Shown: in pieces, positions 1 to 12,409 of the stretch
How the letters are laid out: each line of letters starts with the position of its first letter
Position numbering within the stretch: the stretch's first letter is position 1
Source of the DNA: Trema orientale
Lineage: Eukaryota > Streptophyta > Magnoliopsida > Rosales > Cannabaceae
Length of the DNA: 64,000 nucleotides
Direction: 5' to 3'
Assembly (NCBI GenBank): GCA_002914845.1
Contig: JXTC01000002.1
Coordinates: 3,878,304-3,942,303 of the forward strand
The notes under the pieces: generated by a model
The model's database searches: none
Seen by the model: only the letters and a program-made list of their open reading frames with translations
Told to the model about the DNA's origin: nothing
Position numbers and translations under genes: made by a program

Positions 1-526
1 GCCCATGTCTGCAAAAATAAAGTCACAGTTCAGCAATTAACCAATATAGTACACAATTTCACAATGTTCATAATAATGTAAATCATAATATGTGTAATAG
101 TCACAAAATATTCTATTGAGTAACAAAATTATAACTTATGGGCACAAATCCATAGTAGTTGAAATCACAATCTTAATACACTATTTAAAGAAATTGTGCC
201 AGATTGTCACAACATTTAAAGAAACATGTCTATAACTGGTAACCAAATCATCGCAGAACTGGAACAAATAAAATTAACCATTAAACTGACTATTTTTGAC
301 AGCATGTCAAATAAATTGTGACAACCCGAAACATAAATATAGACTTCCAGATCTCTGCCAAAAAAAAGGGACTTCCAAATTGCAGTACAATAAACTAACA
401 ATGTTTTAACCATCTTCTTCACTAGATCCAAATCATCACAACTATTACCTATTCACTGAAAACCTCATACATATAACTAAAACGTACCTATACTGTCCTA
501 GATCCAGAGGATAATGGAGCTATCGG
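1..526. other. Unassigned AT-rich flank
   Basis: No gene is visible. The stretch has several TCACA/TGTGA words, for example near 107-111, 207-214 and 317-322, resembling those scattered through the MULE at 9.4-13.2 kb. It could be another decayed MULE end, but I see no coding remnant. Confidence 0.3.
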
Positions 527-3490
527 TGTAACACTCCATCGTTTAACTATATTGTCATATACAGTCAAACTATGAAGTATTATTCTTTCTTAAATATTAT
601 CTTTAGTTTTATAGAAAGGTGGGAAATTTGAACTTTCTAAGATTTTTAAACAATGTAACTGCGAGGCATTACTTGCTAATAGTGACTTTATAAAATGTAC
701 AAATAAAATGGGTTTTCACTAGTCTATTTTGCTATCAGCAGTAGTATTTACATTACACTAAAATTTCTCAACACAAAAAAACGTCGTTCACAAGTCAAGC
801 TCGTCCATATCTGTATGATCATGGCGACAAAAGCCAAACCAGGTAACTAGCTAGTCATCACCAAAATGTGCCTCCTCATCTGCATCACAAGACTAAAATG
901 AGCTAAAACTCAGTAAGTAAAAATCATGCATGCTTATGTATACTTTAAAATCTCATAAAGTTCCCATTATACCCTTTTCTTTCTTAAACATTTGAGTCCA
1001 TGCATTTTTCTTAAAAATTGTTCATAGTTGGGCCCTTTAGCACATTGCTTATTCTGTAAGTCGATAGGCCGTGATAACATTGGGCGGAAACTCTGACTAA
1101 GAGTAAAAATAAGGTGCGACCGTCATGTGAGGTTTTCGAAAACTCATTCCCTCATCAAAGAGGCATCCCACACCGTGCTAATATTGTTTCGCTTCAACGA
1201 GACATATCATAATATCCGTAAGTCCCGCTTCAACAGAAGAGTCTGGATCAACAGACTTACCTACCCAGCTCTGACAGACTAGCAATTACAATTAAAACTT
1301 AACTTATAAAACTGGTACAATGGTACTCACTTTTAAATACTCTGTAATGAAATTCTCAATTTTCATGCAAGACGTACCATGCACATGCTATTTCGTAATT
1401 TTCAAGAATAAGTAAATTTTACATAATGACATCTTCCATGTAATTCTTGTAATGCAATTGTAAGTCTTTTCTTACCTCGTGTCATGAATAGAAATTGATA
1501 GTGGAAAGGGTCAATATTTTCTAGAGATTGGTGTGCTAATCACCTGTCATAAATTATGTTATTCAAGATGCATATTTTGTCAAAAGAATGCATCAAGATA
1601 ATTGAACAAAACCGAAATCAGAACTCTTAAAATGACTCAGAAGTGTACAAATCACTTAAGGTACTTGATAGTCAATAACTAGCATTGAAAAACTGTTCAA
1701 AAGCATTAAAATATGAATACTAGCTCATTAGCATAAAAATAATCCAAAATGGCACATAATTTTGTAAAACTAGTCCATTTGCCTCTAAATGGTGTCATTT
1801 TATTTTAAAACATTTGGACAACATCTCCCCTATTTCTAAGATATTCCCACATGATTAAAATCATGGTTTTAAACCTGCAATAATATTTTACAAGCTAATT
1901 CCCACATATATATATATCAAAGAGGATTATTTAGAATGACATAAGCACACTTGAACTCTTTTTCGGTTTAAACAAAGTTTAAAACCACTTTTACACTTGT
2001 ATGACACCACAACTAGCCACCAAATGAGTGTAATTAATAATAGGATCAATAAAATATACACTCTAAATTTAGGAAATCAGATTACAAACATAGAAAACTT
2101 AATCTACTACACATGAAAACACGTAAATCCATAAATAGCAAACTTTGGGGCTTTAGGTCTACTTTAGTCCTCTACTTAAATTTTATATTTTCAGCAATAT
2201 ATAAAGTTCCTAGGAGTTTTATTCATCAAATAAAAGCTTTGGTTTAAGGGCTACAACAAGAAAAATAAACTAAAAACTCAAAATCCCAATTAGGCCTCAC
2301 CTTGACTAGTTTGAGCTTTTGCTGAAGCTCTTGTCTTCTATCTCCACCAAACTCATTCCTAAGGCTTAAAATATGATTTTAGGACTCAAGAGAACCTAAA
2401 AAAACCATTATTTAAGTTGGAACAAGTAGAGAATTGAAATTAAAGGACAAGACCAAGAAAGAAAAACTAGTAGAATTACCTTGACTAGTTTTGATCTATC
2501 TTGCGTTTTAGAGCTCCAACTTGAGTTCTACCACTTGGAAATTCTTGTTTATGGATAAGTGAAGTTGAGAAAAGTCTAGAAATGAGCTACAGAGGTTCAG
2601 GTCATGGCTGGAGAGAAAGAGAAGGAGAATGACTAGATTTGGTCCAAAATCAACACTTAATGGCGAAGAAAAGGGATAACTTAAATTCTAAGAGGTATTT
2701 TAGATATTTTGCACATTACTTTCCATGTATCCAGCTCTAAAACATCTTTGGCACAGTCACCACATTGTTGGTCACTCCTATACACTCAAGTGTAGCCAAA
2801 GTTGGTGAATCGTAGCTTAGAAAGTGAAAACTAGTCATACTTTGACTTACGATCCCATGTGACAGGTTTTATTATAATTTGGTGAAACTTAGCCCCATAA
2901 CCAATCATTAAACATAAAAATAAGTGAATTAGATTCCAATTAATAAGGAAAACAAAGTATTAGCACTCAATTATTAGAATGCACAAATACGACATTACAC
3001 TTTTAAGTTGAATCTAAGCTAGCTTAGTGCAATAAAATACAAATCAGTATCGTGAATGCCACCTTATGCTTACCTGGAGTCGACAAATAAAATGCTATAA
3101 ATGAATCCTAGATATTGAATTAAAGCTATTTGACATGTTAAACACACAGTGAATTTGTCTACGAAAAACGTGAAAATTTTATTTTACCGAAAAACTACTA
3201 TTTGACCATGTTTGCAACAAATATGATCTTAATGCATGTGCACATAATATTGCTTTCATATTCTTTATTCTTTTAGCACACCGAGCTCTCTCTCTGAGGG
3301 TATTGAACCTTTACACTGCATCGGGATACTTCGATAAGCATTAATGTGATAACATGTATGTAAATGCACATAACATAATGAATGAGCATATTACTATGAA
3401 ATAGATATTAATGATTTCTAGATACCTAATATGCAATTGGAACATGTTTATTATTAGCTTAGTATGCATGTGAGAATCTTGGGTACTACA
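527..3490 (-). repeat. 3' LTR of a Ty3/gypsy chromovirus
   Basis: This is the long terminal repeat at the downstream end of an element transcribed from the minus strand. Read on the + strand it starts TGTAACAC and ends TACTACA, so on the minus strand it begins TGTAGTACCC. Its first ~990 bases match 5264-6258 closely by eye, which defines the LTR pair. A purine-rich tract adjoins its inner edge on the minus strand. About 3 kb is long but normal for Tekay/Del-type chromoviruses. The outer edge has no readable target duplication because the partner LTR is truncated. Confidence 0.75.
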
Positions 3491-3507
3491 ATTCTCCTCT
3501 CCTTATA
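3491..3507 (-). promoter_or_regulatory. Polypurine tract of the chromovirus
   Basis: The minus strand reads AAGGAGAGGAGAAT directly before the LTR start TGTAGTACCC. This is the expected position and composition of the plus-strand primer site of an LTR retrotransposon, and it fixes the inner edge of the LTR at 3490. Confidence 0.7.
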
Positions 3508-3529
3508 AAATTTCGTCCTCGAAATTTAC

Positions 3530-4072
3530 TTACCTGAATAAGTGTGGAAACTTAGTTTTCATCTCTTTTTCTCTCTCCTATGTGGCCTCTTCCACTTCAT
3601 GGTTCTTCCACAGTATTTTGACTAAAGGGATTTTTTTGTTTCTATGTTTCTTTTCTTTTGTATCCAAAATCTTCACTGGATGTTTCTCGTAACTCATGTC
3701 TTGACTTAGTTCTAATTGCTTATAATTCAAAACATGTGAAAGATTTGAAACGTACCTTTTTAACATAGAGACATGAAATATGTTGTGTATATTTGACAAT
3801 GAAGGTGGCAAAGCGAGTCTGTAGGCAACATCTCTAACTTTGTCGAGTATCTCAAAAGGACCTACATATCTGGGACTTAGTTTTCCTTTCTTCCCAAACT
3901 TCATTATTCCTTTTATGGGAGCAACCTTCAAGAATATTTTATCTCCAATGTTGAATTCTAGTTTTCTTTTTTGAGGATCTGAATAACGTTTCTGTCTGCT
4001 TTGAGTAGCTAATATCCTTTTTCGAATTTTTTCTGTTATCTCATTTGTCTCTCTTATCAATTCTTTGCAAAG
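3530..4072 (-). pseudogene. Chromovirus integrase C-terminus with chromodomain-like tail
   Basis: On the minus strand this is the end of a Ty3/gypsy polyprotein: a helical stretch ([19 protein letters not shown]), the [10 protein letters not shown] strand, the [14 protein letters not shown] segment and a tail ([20 protein letters not shown]) like the chromodomain-type end of Tekay/Del integrases, which directs insertion into heterochromatin. At the conserved Trp of the EEATW motif there is a TAG stop. Open sequence then continues for about 15 more codons to a TAA at 3530-3532. The catalytic integrase core, reverse transcriptase, RNase H and protease are all missing, so the fragment cannot act alone. 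The family assignment is firm and the lineage is inferred. Confidence 0.8.
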
Positions 4073-5097
4073 TGTCCAGATTTTCTACACAAGAAGCAAG
4101 CATCAGAACCCATTAAACATTCTCCACGATGAGTCTTCCTACATTTAGGACAAACAGTCCTCTGCGTCATAGTTGATTATATCTGCTGGCCCATAGCTTG
4201 GCCTTTTTAGGGCTTTTGTCTTTCTCCTTGATTCTGTTGCCACTTTCTTTTATTTTTACTAGCCCCTGGTTGAGATCCTCTTCCAAAAATTGTATTTCTC
4301 CTCGCCATATTTATATTCTTGCAAATTTATTGAGCTTTAATAACCCTTAGTTCAACCTCTTCTGCTTCAAGAGCTTTGTCTGCAACCTCAGCATATGGCA
4401 TATCTTTATGAGCAGATATCTTAACATCCCTATAAATTTCTGCCTTGAGCCCTTGTAAGAACTGGTTTACTTTTAGCTTATTTGTACTCACTATGTACGG
4501 AGCAAATCGGGACAAATCTTCAAATTGCTTTATGTAATCACTAACAGATATACCTCCCTGTATCAGATTAACAAACTCAATAGCTTTCATTATTCTGTGT
4601 GCATTGCTAAAATATTTTCTGTAGAATATTTCCTTAAACTGCTCCCAAGTAAGCCTGTTAACATCAGTGATAGATTTCATAGAATCCCACAAGTGTCTAG
4701 CATCCATCTGGAACATAAAAGTGGCACATGAAACCTTTTCCTCATCAAGGATTCTAATGTAATCGAAGATACCCTCGATACTCCGAATCCACTCTTCTGC
4801 CAATAGTGGATCAGTTTCACCCTTGAAAGCTGGAGGCTTATTCTTTCTAAACCTCTCACAAGCTGGTACGTAATTTTCTTATCTAGCTATAGCCTGTGGT
4901 GGTACTTGATCTCCACGTCTTTCCTCCCTTTCTATAAGCCTTTCTAATTATCTTGCCTGTGTCTCAACCAACTTTGTCAACCGATCTATAACAGCATCAT
5001 TGTTAGTCTCATTCTCAGTAGCACTCCTTCGCTCACTGGTTTGATCCTTAGCCCTTGGCATAATTTCCTGTACAGTTGCCCTTTCTCTTACATCCAT
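4073..5097 (-). pseudogene. Chromovirus gag remnant with zinc knuckle
   Basis: From the ATG at 5097 the minus strand encodes a gypsy-type Gag. A charged N-terminus is followed by the retrotransposon capsid domain (AEEWIRSIEGIFDYI, then LWDSMKSI, WEQFKEIFYRKYF and VSDYIKQFEDLSRFAPY) and a CCHC knuckle beginning [13 protein letters not shown] near 4075-4110. Gag forms the particle and packages RNA. Stops interrupt it (two Gln-to-TAA sites before the capsid domain, others after 4327). Just after the knuckle the reading changes directly into integrase C-terminal sequence, so most of pol was removed by an internal deletion. Confidence 0.8.
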
Positions 5098-5247
5098 GCA
5101 TAATAGCCAATAATAAAAAGAGAACATATCATGATATATGGCCTCAAATTTAATGCTAACACAAGAAATTAAAACTTACTGGTTGACTGAGCTTTTTATC
5201 ACATGATCGTACACATGTAGGCAGTCTTCAGAAATGATTAAACCTCT

Positions 5248-5259
5248 ACTCTGATACCA
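5248..5259 (-). promoter_or_regulatory. Primer binding site, initiator Met tRNA type
   Basis: The minus strand reads TGGTATCAGAGT just inside the 5' LTR. It matches the complement of the initiator methionine tRNA 3' end (TGGTATCAGAGC) except at the last base. It confirms minus orientation and the LTR edge at 5264. Confidence 0.75.
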
Positions 5260-5263
5260 ATAC

Positions 5264-6258
5264 TGTAACACCCTCTAGTTTAACTATATTGTCATATATA
5301 GTCAAACTATGAAGTATTATTCTTTCTTAAATATTGTCTTTAGTTTTATAGAAAGGTGGGCAAATTTGAACTTTCTAAAATTTTTAGACAAAGCAACTGC
5401 GAGGCATTACTTGCTAAAAGTGATTTTACAAAATGTACAAATAAAACGGATTTTCACCAGTCTATTTTGCCATCAGCAGTAGTATTTACATTACACCAAA
5501 ATTTCTCAACAAAAAACAACGTCGCCCACAGGTCAAGCTCGTCCACATCTGTATGATCATGGCGACAAAAGGCAAGCCAGGCGACCAGCTAGTCAACACT
5601 AAAATGTGCCTCCTCATCTACATCACAAGACTAAAATGAGCTAAAGCTCAGTAAGTAAAAATCATACATGCTTATGTATACTTTAAAATCTCATAAAGTT
5701 CCCATTGTACCCTTTTTCTTTCTTAAACATTTGAGTCCATGTATTTTCCTAAAAAATTATTCATAGTTGGGCCCTTTAGCATATTGCTTCTCCCGTAATC
5801 GATAGGCCGTGATAATATTGGGCGGAAACTCTGGCCAAGAGTAAAAATAAGGTGCGACCGTTGTGTGAGGTTTTCGAAAACTCTTTCCCTCATCAAAGGG
5901 GCATCCTACACCGTGCTAATATTGTCTTGCTTCAATGAGACACATCATAAGATCCGCAAGTCCCACTTTAACGGGAGGGTCTGCATCAACAGACTTACAT
6001 TTCCAGCTCTGACAGACTAATAATTGTAATTAAAACTTATCTTATAAAATTAGTATAATGGTGCTTACTTTTAAATACTCTGTAATGAAATTCTTAATTT
6101 GCGTGCAAGACGTATCATGCACATGCCATTTCGTAACTTTCAAGAATAAGTAAATTTCACATAATGACATCTTCCATGTAATTCTTGTGACGCAGCTGTA
6201 AGTCTTTACTTACCTCATGTCCTGAATAAAAATTAAGAGTGGAAAGGGTCAATATTTA
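5264..6258 (-). repeat. Truncated 5' LTR of the chromovirus
   Basis: It is homologous to 527-1519, starting TGTAACACCC. Similarity stops near 6258, where the sequence changes to an unrelated LTR-like block. About 2 kb of LTR, including the end that would hold the promoter, is therefore missing. Confidence 0.7.
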
Positions 6259-7835
6259 TGTCTTAAGTTTTTCTATGTTCTTATTTTAATTAAGTTGTTT
6301 AAGTATTTTTCTTGTTATTTTGATGTTTTGTTTGTTTATGTTAATAGAAGAATAAAACAAAGGTATTTGATGCAAAATGAGGTGAATTTATGCCTCACAA
6401 ATGAGTTTTTCAAACCATTGGAATCGAAATTGAATCCAATGTAGTCGTAATGCAATAAAAATGAGGCAAATCGAATCTCAAACGAAGAAATAGCGTACCA
6501 GAGAAGCCGCGATGCCAGACCAGTAGAAAAGTGGCACTGCAGTACAAACTCCCAAGAAGTTTTGTGCCACAGTGCCAAAAATAGTGCCATGGTACCACCG
6601 ATTGCATCGTAGGTCAATAATAGATGGCTAAGATCAACTTTTTGACGATCTAAGGGTCCGAATTCAGCATGTCTTGAGTTTGCAAGAGCCATATCTTTAA
6701 AACCCTATCTTTGGGGTTGTAAGAGGTATGTTGGGATAGAGAAAGAAAGAGAGAAGGTGGTAGCTATAGAAGGAGAAGAAGAAGATGAATACAAGCTCCA
6801 ATCCTTCATTTCTTGATTTCTTCCACAGCATCAACACCAGTCTTTGTTTATAACATCTTTTCTTTATTTTTTTGTGAGTTTTTCTTTGTATTTTCCTTAT
6901 TTAGAGAGTATTATAGTTGAGAGAAAACTCTAGAGGAAGGATTCAAGAGAGCAAGAACTAACTTTGGAGGAGGAGGTTGACAACCTCTATCAACACCTTC
7001 AAGCTCTTCAAAGAGGGAGAATTCTAAAACTTTTTTCTCCTTGATAGTTTGTATTTCTTGAATTCATTGTATTAAAATATTATTATTCTCAATTTATGTT
7101 ATGAACTAAATATTTCTTGTCTAGTTCTACTATATGAACTAACTTTGTAACTTGTGTTTGTTTATTTCTCTCCTCTTTCATTAATCAAATCCTTTGTTGA
7201 GTTATTTAATTTACGTTATACTTATTGCTTCTATTTAATTGATCACTAAATAGATTGTTGAGTGAAATTTCTATGAGCTTGGAAAGAGGATTAGAAATTT
7301 GGACTTAGATAAAACAACATAAGATTACCTAGTTTAGGGTAAGTTTACATAGGATAGGAATATATCTATACAACTTGTGCAACCTCTTCGAAAATTATTA
7401 AACTTAATGAATGCAGTCAATTTATGTTAGGAGTAACATATTAGCTTGTCTAAGTATTTTTACTTATATATTAGAAAAGAGTTTTTGAATACATTCAAAT
7501 TCTCGATTGACAACTCTAGTGGATTAACTAATTTAAGAGAGAAATTATGAAATAGCATGACAAGAGAATGATTGGGGAATTAGTAAATCTAGACATTTTT
7601 CTTATTGTTTTATCTTTTATTCATTTGCATGATCGTTTAGATTTTTTTTTTATTTCTCTAAAATTTATATTTTTGTTGTTTGGATAAAATTAGGATTGAC
7701 CAATTTTAATACTTAACTTAGACTTAGAAATCAATCCTTGTGAGTTCAACACTCTAACTCCTAAATCTATATTACTTGTGACTGTATACACTTGCACGGA
7801 AACATGTGAGTATAATTTATAGTTGCACATTCTAA
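6259..7835 (+). repeat. Probable LTR or leader of a Tat/Athila-like gypsy element
   Basis: No gene is visible. The end of the block (7725-7830) has the layout common at the 3' end of Tat-type LTRs: a CTTGTGAGTTCAACACT segment, then CTTGTGACTG and TACACTTGCACGG. The middle holds a purine-rich stretch (6728-6790) suggesting a transcript leader. A similar ending (GGGATCGACACC) occurs in the solo LTR at 37882-39423. I cannot define either edge and see no target duplication. The assignment is an inference. Confidence 0.35.
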
Positions 7836-9230
7836 CCAACAGCACCGCCCGTCGCTCAACATGGATGAGCTCTTCAACTTGGAGACCGTCCTCGCGGTGG
7901 ACCCAAAGGAGCATCACTATAAGGGCCTTTTGACTAATTTATCAATGGCTTCCAGTAGGGTGGTTTCCCTACCTCGAGTCTAAACTGGTGCTGAGGAGGC
8001 AACCTCCTACGCTACCTGTCCTTCCCGAGAATAAGGTCGAGAGGTCGCTTCTCGAGGGTATACACCTTGAGGTCGAGGGCACCTTTGCCACTGTCCAAGA
8101 GGCTATGATGCCCTTATTGCTGAGCTCGAGCACCGGGTCTCCTTGCAGCATAGTCTTAGGTTTATTTTCTCGCAATTTTGCTTTTGGTAGGACCTCTTGG
8201 GATATTAATGTTAATTTATTTTCCTCTGTGTAGGAATGACATACTCTAGCCATCGAGAGGAGAGGGACTGCGAGCACCGATCCAAGAAGAAATCTGACCA
8301 TCACCGAAGCCACGCTCGGGACCAAGATGAGCGTCCCCCAGTGGAGGACCGTCCTTTGGTAGAGGACCCGCCTGTGGCACCTCGCGTCTTTCCTCCCCGA
8401 GTTACGCCTTTCTCGCAGCCTCGCCCTGGGACACCAACTTCATCGAAGAGGTGCACTGGGAGTCCCTTGGTGCAGTAGTTCGGCTCCAAGCGGGTGAGGG
8501 CTAACATAACGCCTCTGTCACAGTGTGAGAGCTCATGGCCTCCAGTCCCCCAGCTGCCTCTACGAGCACCGAAGCAACCTGCGCTGACAATGTGCCTCCC
8601 TCGGCCCCTCAAAAGACCATGGTGTCTCTGCTTGCTCCACCTACCACCCGAGATAAGAGCTACCTACAGCCCTTCGTCAATCGTCTTAGCCACCATTATC
8701 CTAAGGCCTGCCTCTTGGCCTTCAATGTGGTGGTTGAGCACCTTAAATAGGTGATTTGGGATGCGTTAGGGCCATTAGATCATCTTGGGAAGGAGTTTAG
8801 TGATCCTAGCCCATGATCTTGGCTGAGGGTGGCGCATTAAATGCGATGAGACCCCTGGTACTGTAGCAGTTCAGCTACTGACCTATTTGCCAGTATAGTA
8901 TGCCCTAGGCTTGGAACTAGGGGCAGCTGTCAGGAGGTCAGTGCAATGATGGCTCATAATTTATGGGGTTCAGAGTGGCCTCGAGCCATTGTTCAGATAA
9001 GAAGGGGATTTTGCCTGGTCCCTGAGGGATTTCCAGGCATGGAGGTGCATCCTAATAGTAATATGACTTGCTCTTGGGTCCACAAACTTATCTCGGGCCT
9101 CGCAGTATAACCTTGGGTTGCAGAGCTTCCCTCTGGTCTTGTAGCGCGACCTCAGGCTGGGAGCTTTCCTTTGGTTTCGCAACAGGTCTTTAAGTCATGT
9201 AATTAGGATTTTCCTGGAAATACTCCCAAC
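7836..9230 (+). other. GC-rich degraded coding-like block, family not recognised
   Basis: This block is much richer in G and C than its surroundings. It contains short open pieces: one from an ATG at 7861 (MDELFNLETVLAVDPKEHHY), one at 7988-8233, and a basic Ser/His/Arg-rich then Pro-rich piece at 8236-8478 (HREERDCEHRSKKKSDHHRS), followed by stop-ridden sequence. A low-complexity basic/proline segment would fit a spacer in a retrotransposon gag region. I see no protease, reverse transcriptase or zinc knuckle. It may belong to the LTR-like block on its left. Confidence 0.3.
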
Positions 9231-9679
9231 ATTACCAAATCCGAAATTGAGTCATAAATAGATATAGTTGAAATTAACATAACATATGCATAATTTTAAC
9301 ATATGTTTATATCAGAGTTCTGAGATATTAAAATTATCCAAAATTAGGCATGTTTTCATTTTTTTTTTCAATTGGCCGAGATTTATTATAACAAAGATTA
9401 AAAATAAAACAGTAAAAAAAATAAAAATTTTAAAAATATAATTGCAAACTGATAATTGTTATTGTCTGTCACACATTGTATAACTCTATGTCATACAAAT
9501 ATTAATAAATGCTACAATAAACTGAAAACAAATCAAAGGTTACCAAATCCAAAATTGAGTCATAAATAAATATGGTTAAAATTAACATAATATCAGCATG
9601 ATTTTTGGTAAATGCATTGAGCACAATCTATGGATGTGGTACATTGCGTCTAGAACGGCTCCTTGGTTCATGATTGGTT
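9231..9679. other. 3' flank of the MULE with a short direct repeat
   Basis: AT-rich and without a gene. A ~60-bp block beginning ATTACCAAATCCGAAATTGA (about 9231-9292) recurs at about 9539-9601 with a few differences. A TGTCACACATTGTA motif occurs at about 9468. This is probably the terminal or subterminal part of the MULE, but I could not find a matching terminal inverted repeat. Confidence 0.35.
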
Positions 9680-12361
9680 ATATGTAAGTGAATTGAATTC
9701 TTGCAAGTCTGTCTATTATGCACAGCTTGGCTACAACATGAGCATTTTTCTTAGGCACCTCTTTACCATTTGAAAGAATCCTTTTGTTCTTTAGTCTACC
9801 GGATGATCTTACTCGTATAAGTGATGGTTTTAGTACACGATGTTTTATCTCATCCGATAGGGGTCTTCAAGAAGATGCATAACCCTAATATAAGTGGCTA
9901 CCAATTTCTCTTTTTGCAGTACTTAGATATATAATTATAAACAGAAAAACCTCGAAGTGCACAAGCTACCATTGCATATGCATATATAAATTAGTCGACT
10001 TAGAATTCCTGGTATATGCATGTTTGGTTCTCAAGATCTATAACATATGACCTACAATCTCTATCTACTACCCCCAACTAAAAATAGAAAGGACTATATG
10101 ATATACTGTCACATAATATATGATAAACTGTCACAAATTATACGATATACCTAGTCTATGATAATCGGTCATAGAATTCATGATGAGGAGTCACATAATG
10201 TGGAAATAAAAATTAGAGCATGTATTTACAATCATTCCAGTTGAGGCAGAATGGATCTCTATTAACAACTTTTCTATATTTTGTAGCAAGTACTGTGAAT
10301 ATTCTTGAAGCAGCAAGTCACCTATCATAAAACCATTATTGCATTCTTCTTCTTAAAAACTCAAGTAACTTCAGAACAGGAAATTCTCTAGATTTGACAT
10401 CCACAGCATTAACAGACTTGACATTGTTGGAAGTCACGATAGAGTACCTCCTACCTATAAAATGACAATATGCCCACTTTTCAGTTCCCACCTCACTAAA
10501 TGCAAGATACTCTTGGATGCCAGGGTCTTCCAGGTCAAGAAAATTCATAAAACACTGACATTCTCTCACTGTATATAACTTGGCAAACTTCACAAACTTC
10601 TAATTCATATCCTTTGACATGCCTCTAAATTTGCTCTTTATATTATTCAACAAATGATATATGCAAAAGCCACGACCAGTGTTAGGATACACTATTTCAA
10701 TTACACGTGCAATGCCATCATGTCTGTCAGAAATTATTGTCAGTTCATCTTACTCACCTATTGCTTCCTTCAAATTGGTCAAGAACCACTCCCACAAATT
10801 ATTATTCTCTAAGTCACTAATACCAAATGCCAATTGGAATACCTGCTCATTTATGTCCATTACACAAGCAATGCACAATGTTCCACGATAATGAGCCTTC
10901 AAAAAAGATCCATCAACTATTATCACAAGTCTACAATTTGCCCATCCTTGAATGAAAGCTGACAAAGACATAAAAAAAATACTTGAATCGATCTACCTTT
11001 TCCTCTTCTTACTCAACCTCCTCCGACTCAAGGGCAATAACTGAACTAGAATTACATATTTCTAATATGTAAGAGAAAAAAAGGCAATGATGCATATGAC
11101 TTCGCAGATGTCCCTAATAAAATCTGTAATGCCATTTCTTTTGCTTTCCATGCTTTTTGTAACTCATATTCACACCATGGTCTAACTTTAATTTATCCAT
11201 AATATTAGTAGGTCTGAAAAGCTTCCTTGCTGGGTTTGAATAATGGTACTTCATTTCCCCAGTGATGTAACTAGTTGCTTGTCAGTGCTCTCCTTCCCTA
11301 GTATCAATAGAGCAAGTGTGCTCAAAATTATACCTATGTCAAGTTAGCATTTGTAAGCTAGTTGTATAAAATAATCCATAAATATGTCACACACTTTGTG
11401 AAGACCTATCACACACTGCGTGGTGACATGTCACATAGTTTGTGATGTGAATTCATAATCATTATTACTGCCGCTTGTTCACTTTAGTTGAAGACACACT
11501 CACAATATCTTTTTATTTCGAACAATGAAGTTTGTTTGATTTTTATCACACAGACTGACCATTTGCAATTGTCATTGTAACACATAATATGTAAAGCTTT
11601 CTTGGTTGATGTCTTGACCTTGAACTGAAAGTGATTACTTATTACAAACCTGTGTAGATGCTTCTGCAGTTCCTTTTTATTGGCATACATTCCATGAATT
11701 CTTATGACAATCGGTAAAAAAGATGAGACCAAATCTAACAATTGAGGGGAGGGGGGGTGGTATCATGTCTTCTTCTAGTAGTTTTAGTTGTAGTCTCATA
11801 AGTAACTCCTCTGTTGATTGAGGAAGTTCCAGCTTCAGCTTTATGTTGAGAATGACAATTAACCACTGATTGAGCACCATTGCTTGGTCTATTTTGTACT
11901 TCTGCATTAATAGGGATTTGAAATTGGGACTATTCTTCTAAACTATCACCCTCAAACTCGGCAGCAAATGAAATAGTTGGATCCTCCCTGGCTGGCATCT
12001 AAAAAGGAAGGGGTGTAATTTGAATTTGTGGCATAAATATTCCTTGCACAATCATTGGTTGGTCAATTATACCAATACAAAGAGGAAACTTTGTCTTATC
12101 AGCTTCGTTCTTCTTTAGCTCCATATAAACTTTAACACCACGATCATTTAGAATCTTAATAAGAGCAAGTCTCACATCAATAACATATTAGATCTGTATG
12201 GTATAGTATTCAGGTCTTAGCTCAAGAGCCTTAAACAATATTTTTAACAAATCAACGTATGTGCTCCCATTAGGAACCAAAATTCCCAGAGTCTCTGTCC
12301 CACTATCCACATTATTTTGGTCCCATTTACTGTTGTGATTCAGAAAAACAATACTGCCCAT
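9680..12361 (-). pseudogene. MULE (Mutator-like) transposase pseudogene
   Basis: Domains follow in the normal MULE order on the minus strand. An N-terminal segment starts at the ATG at 12361 (MGSIVFLNHNSKWDQNN; stop at 12188), followed by linker sequence. A MuDR DNA-binding-like domain lies at 11741-11484 (FVISNHFQFKVKTSTKKA, then CNDNCKWSV). The MULE DDE domain follows, with its first Asp in IIVDGSFLKAHYRGTL (about 10910), the second in SDRHDGIARVI (about 10725) and the Glu in EVGTEKWAYCHF (about 10485). A SWIM remnant (MVACALRGFSVYNYISKYC, about 9975-9920) lacks its canonical His. A zinc-knuckle remnant is readable at 9755-9700. In-frame stops and frame changes show it is inactive. Some of the breaks may be introns. 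Confidence 0.8.
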
Positions 12362-12409
12362 TTATGCTTAAAAAAAAAAAAACACACATACAATTAGCTA
12401 ATAATAGAA

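Noticed and set aside
6336..6692. A 118-residue minus-strand open frame
   Set aside because: It lies in LTR-like sequence on the strand opposite the inferred transcript, with no family resemblance.
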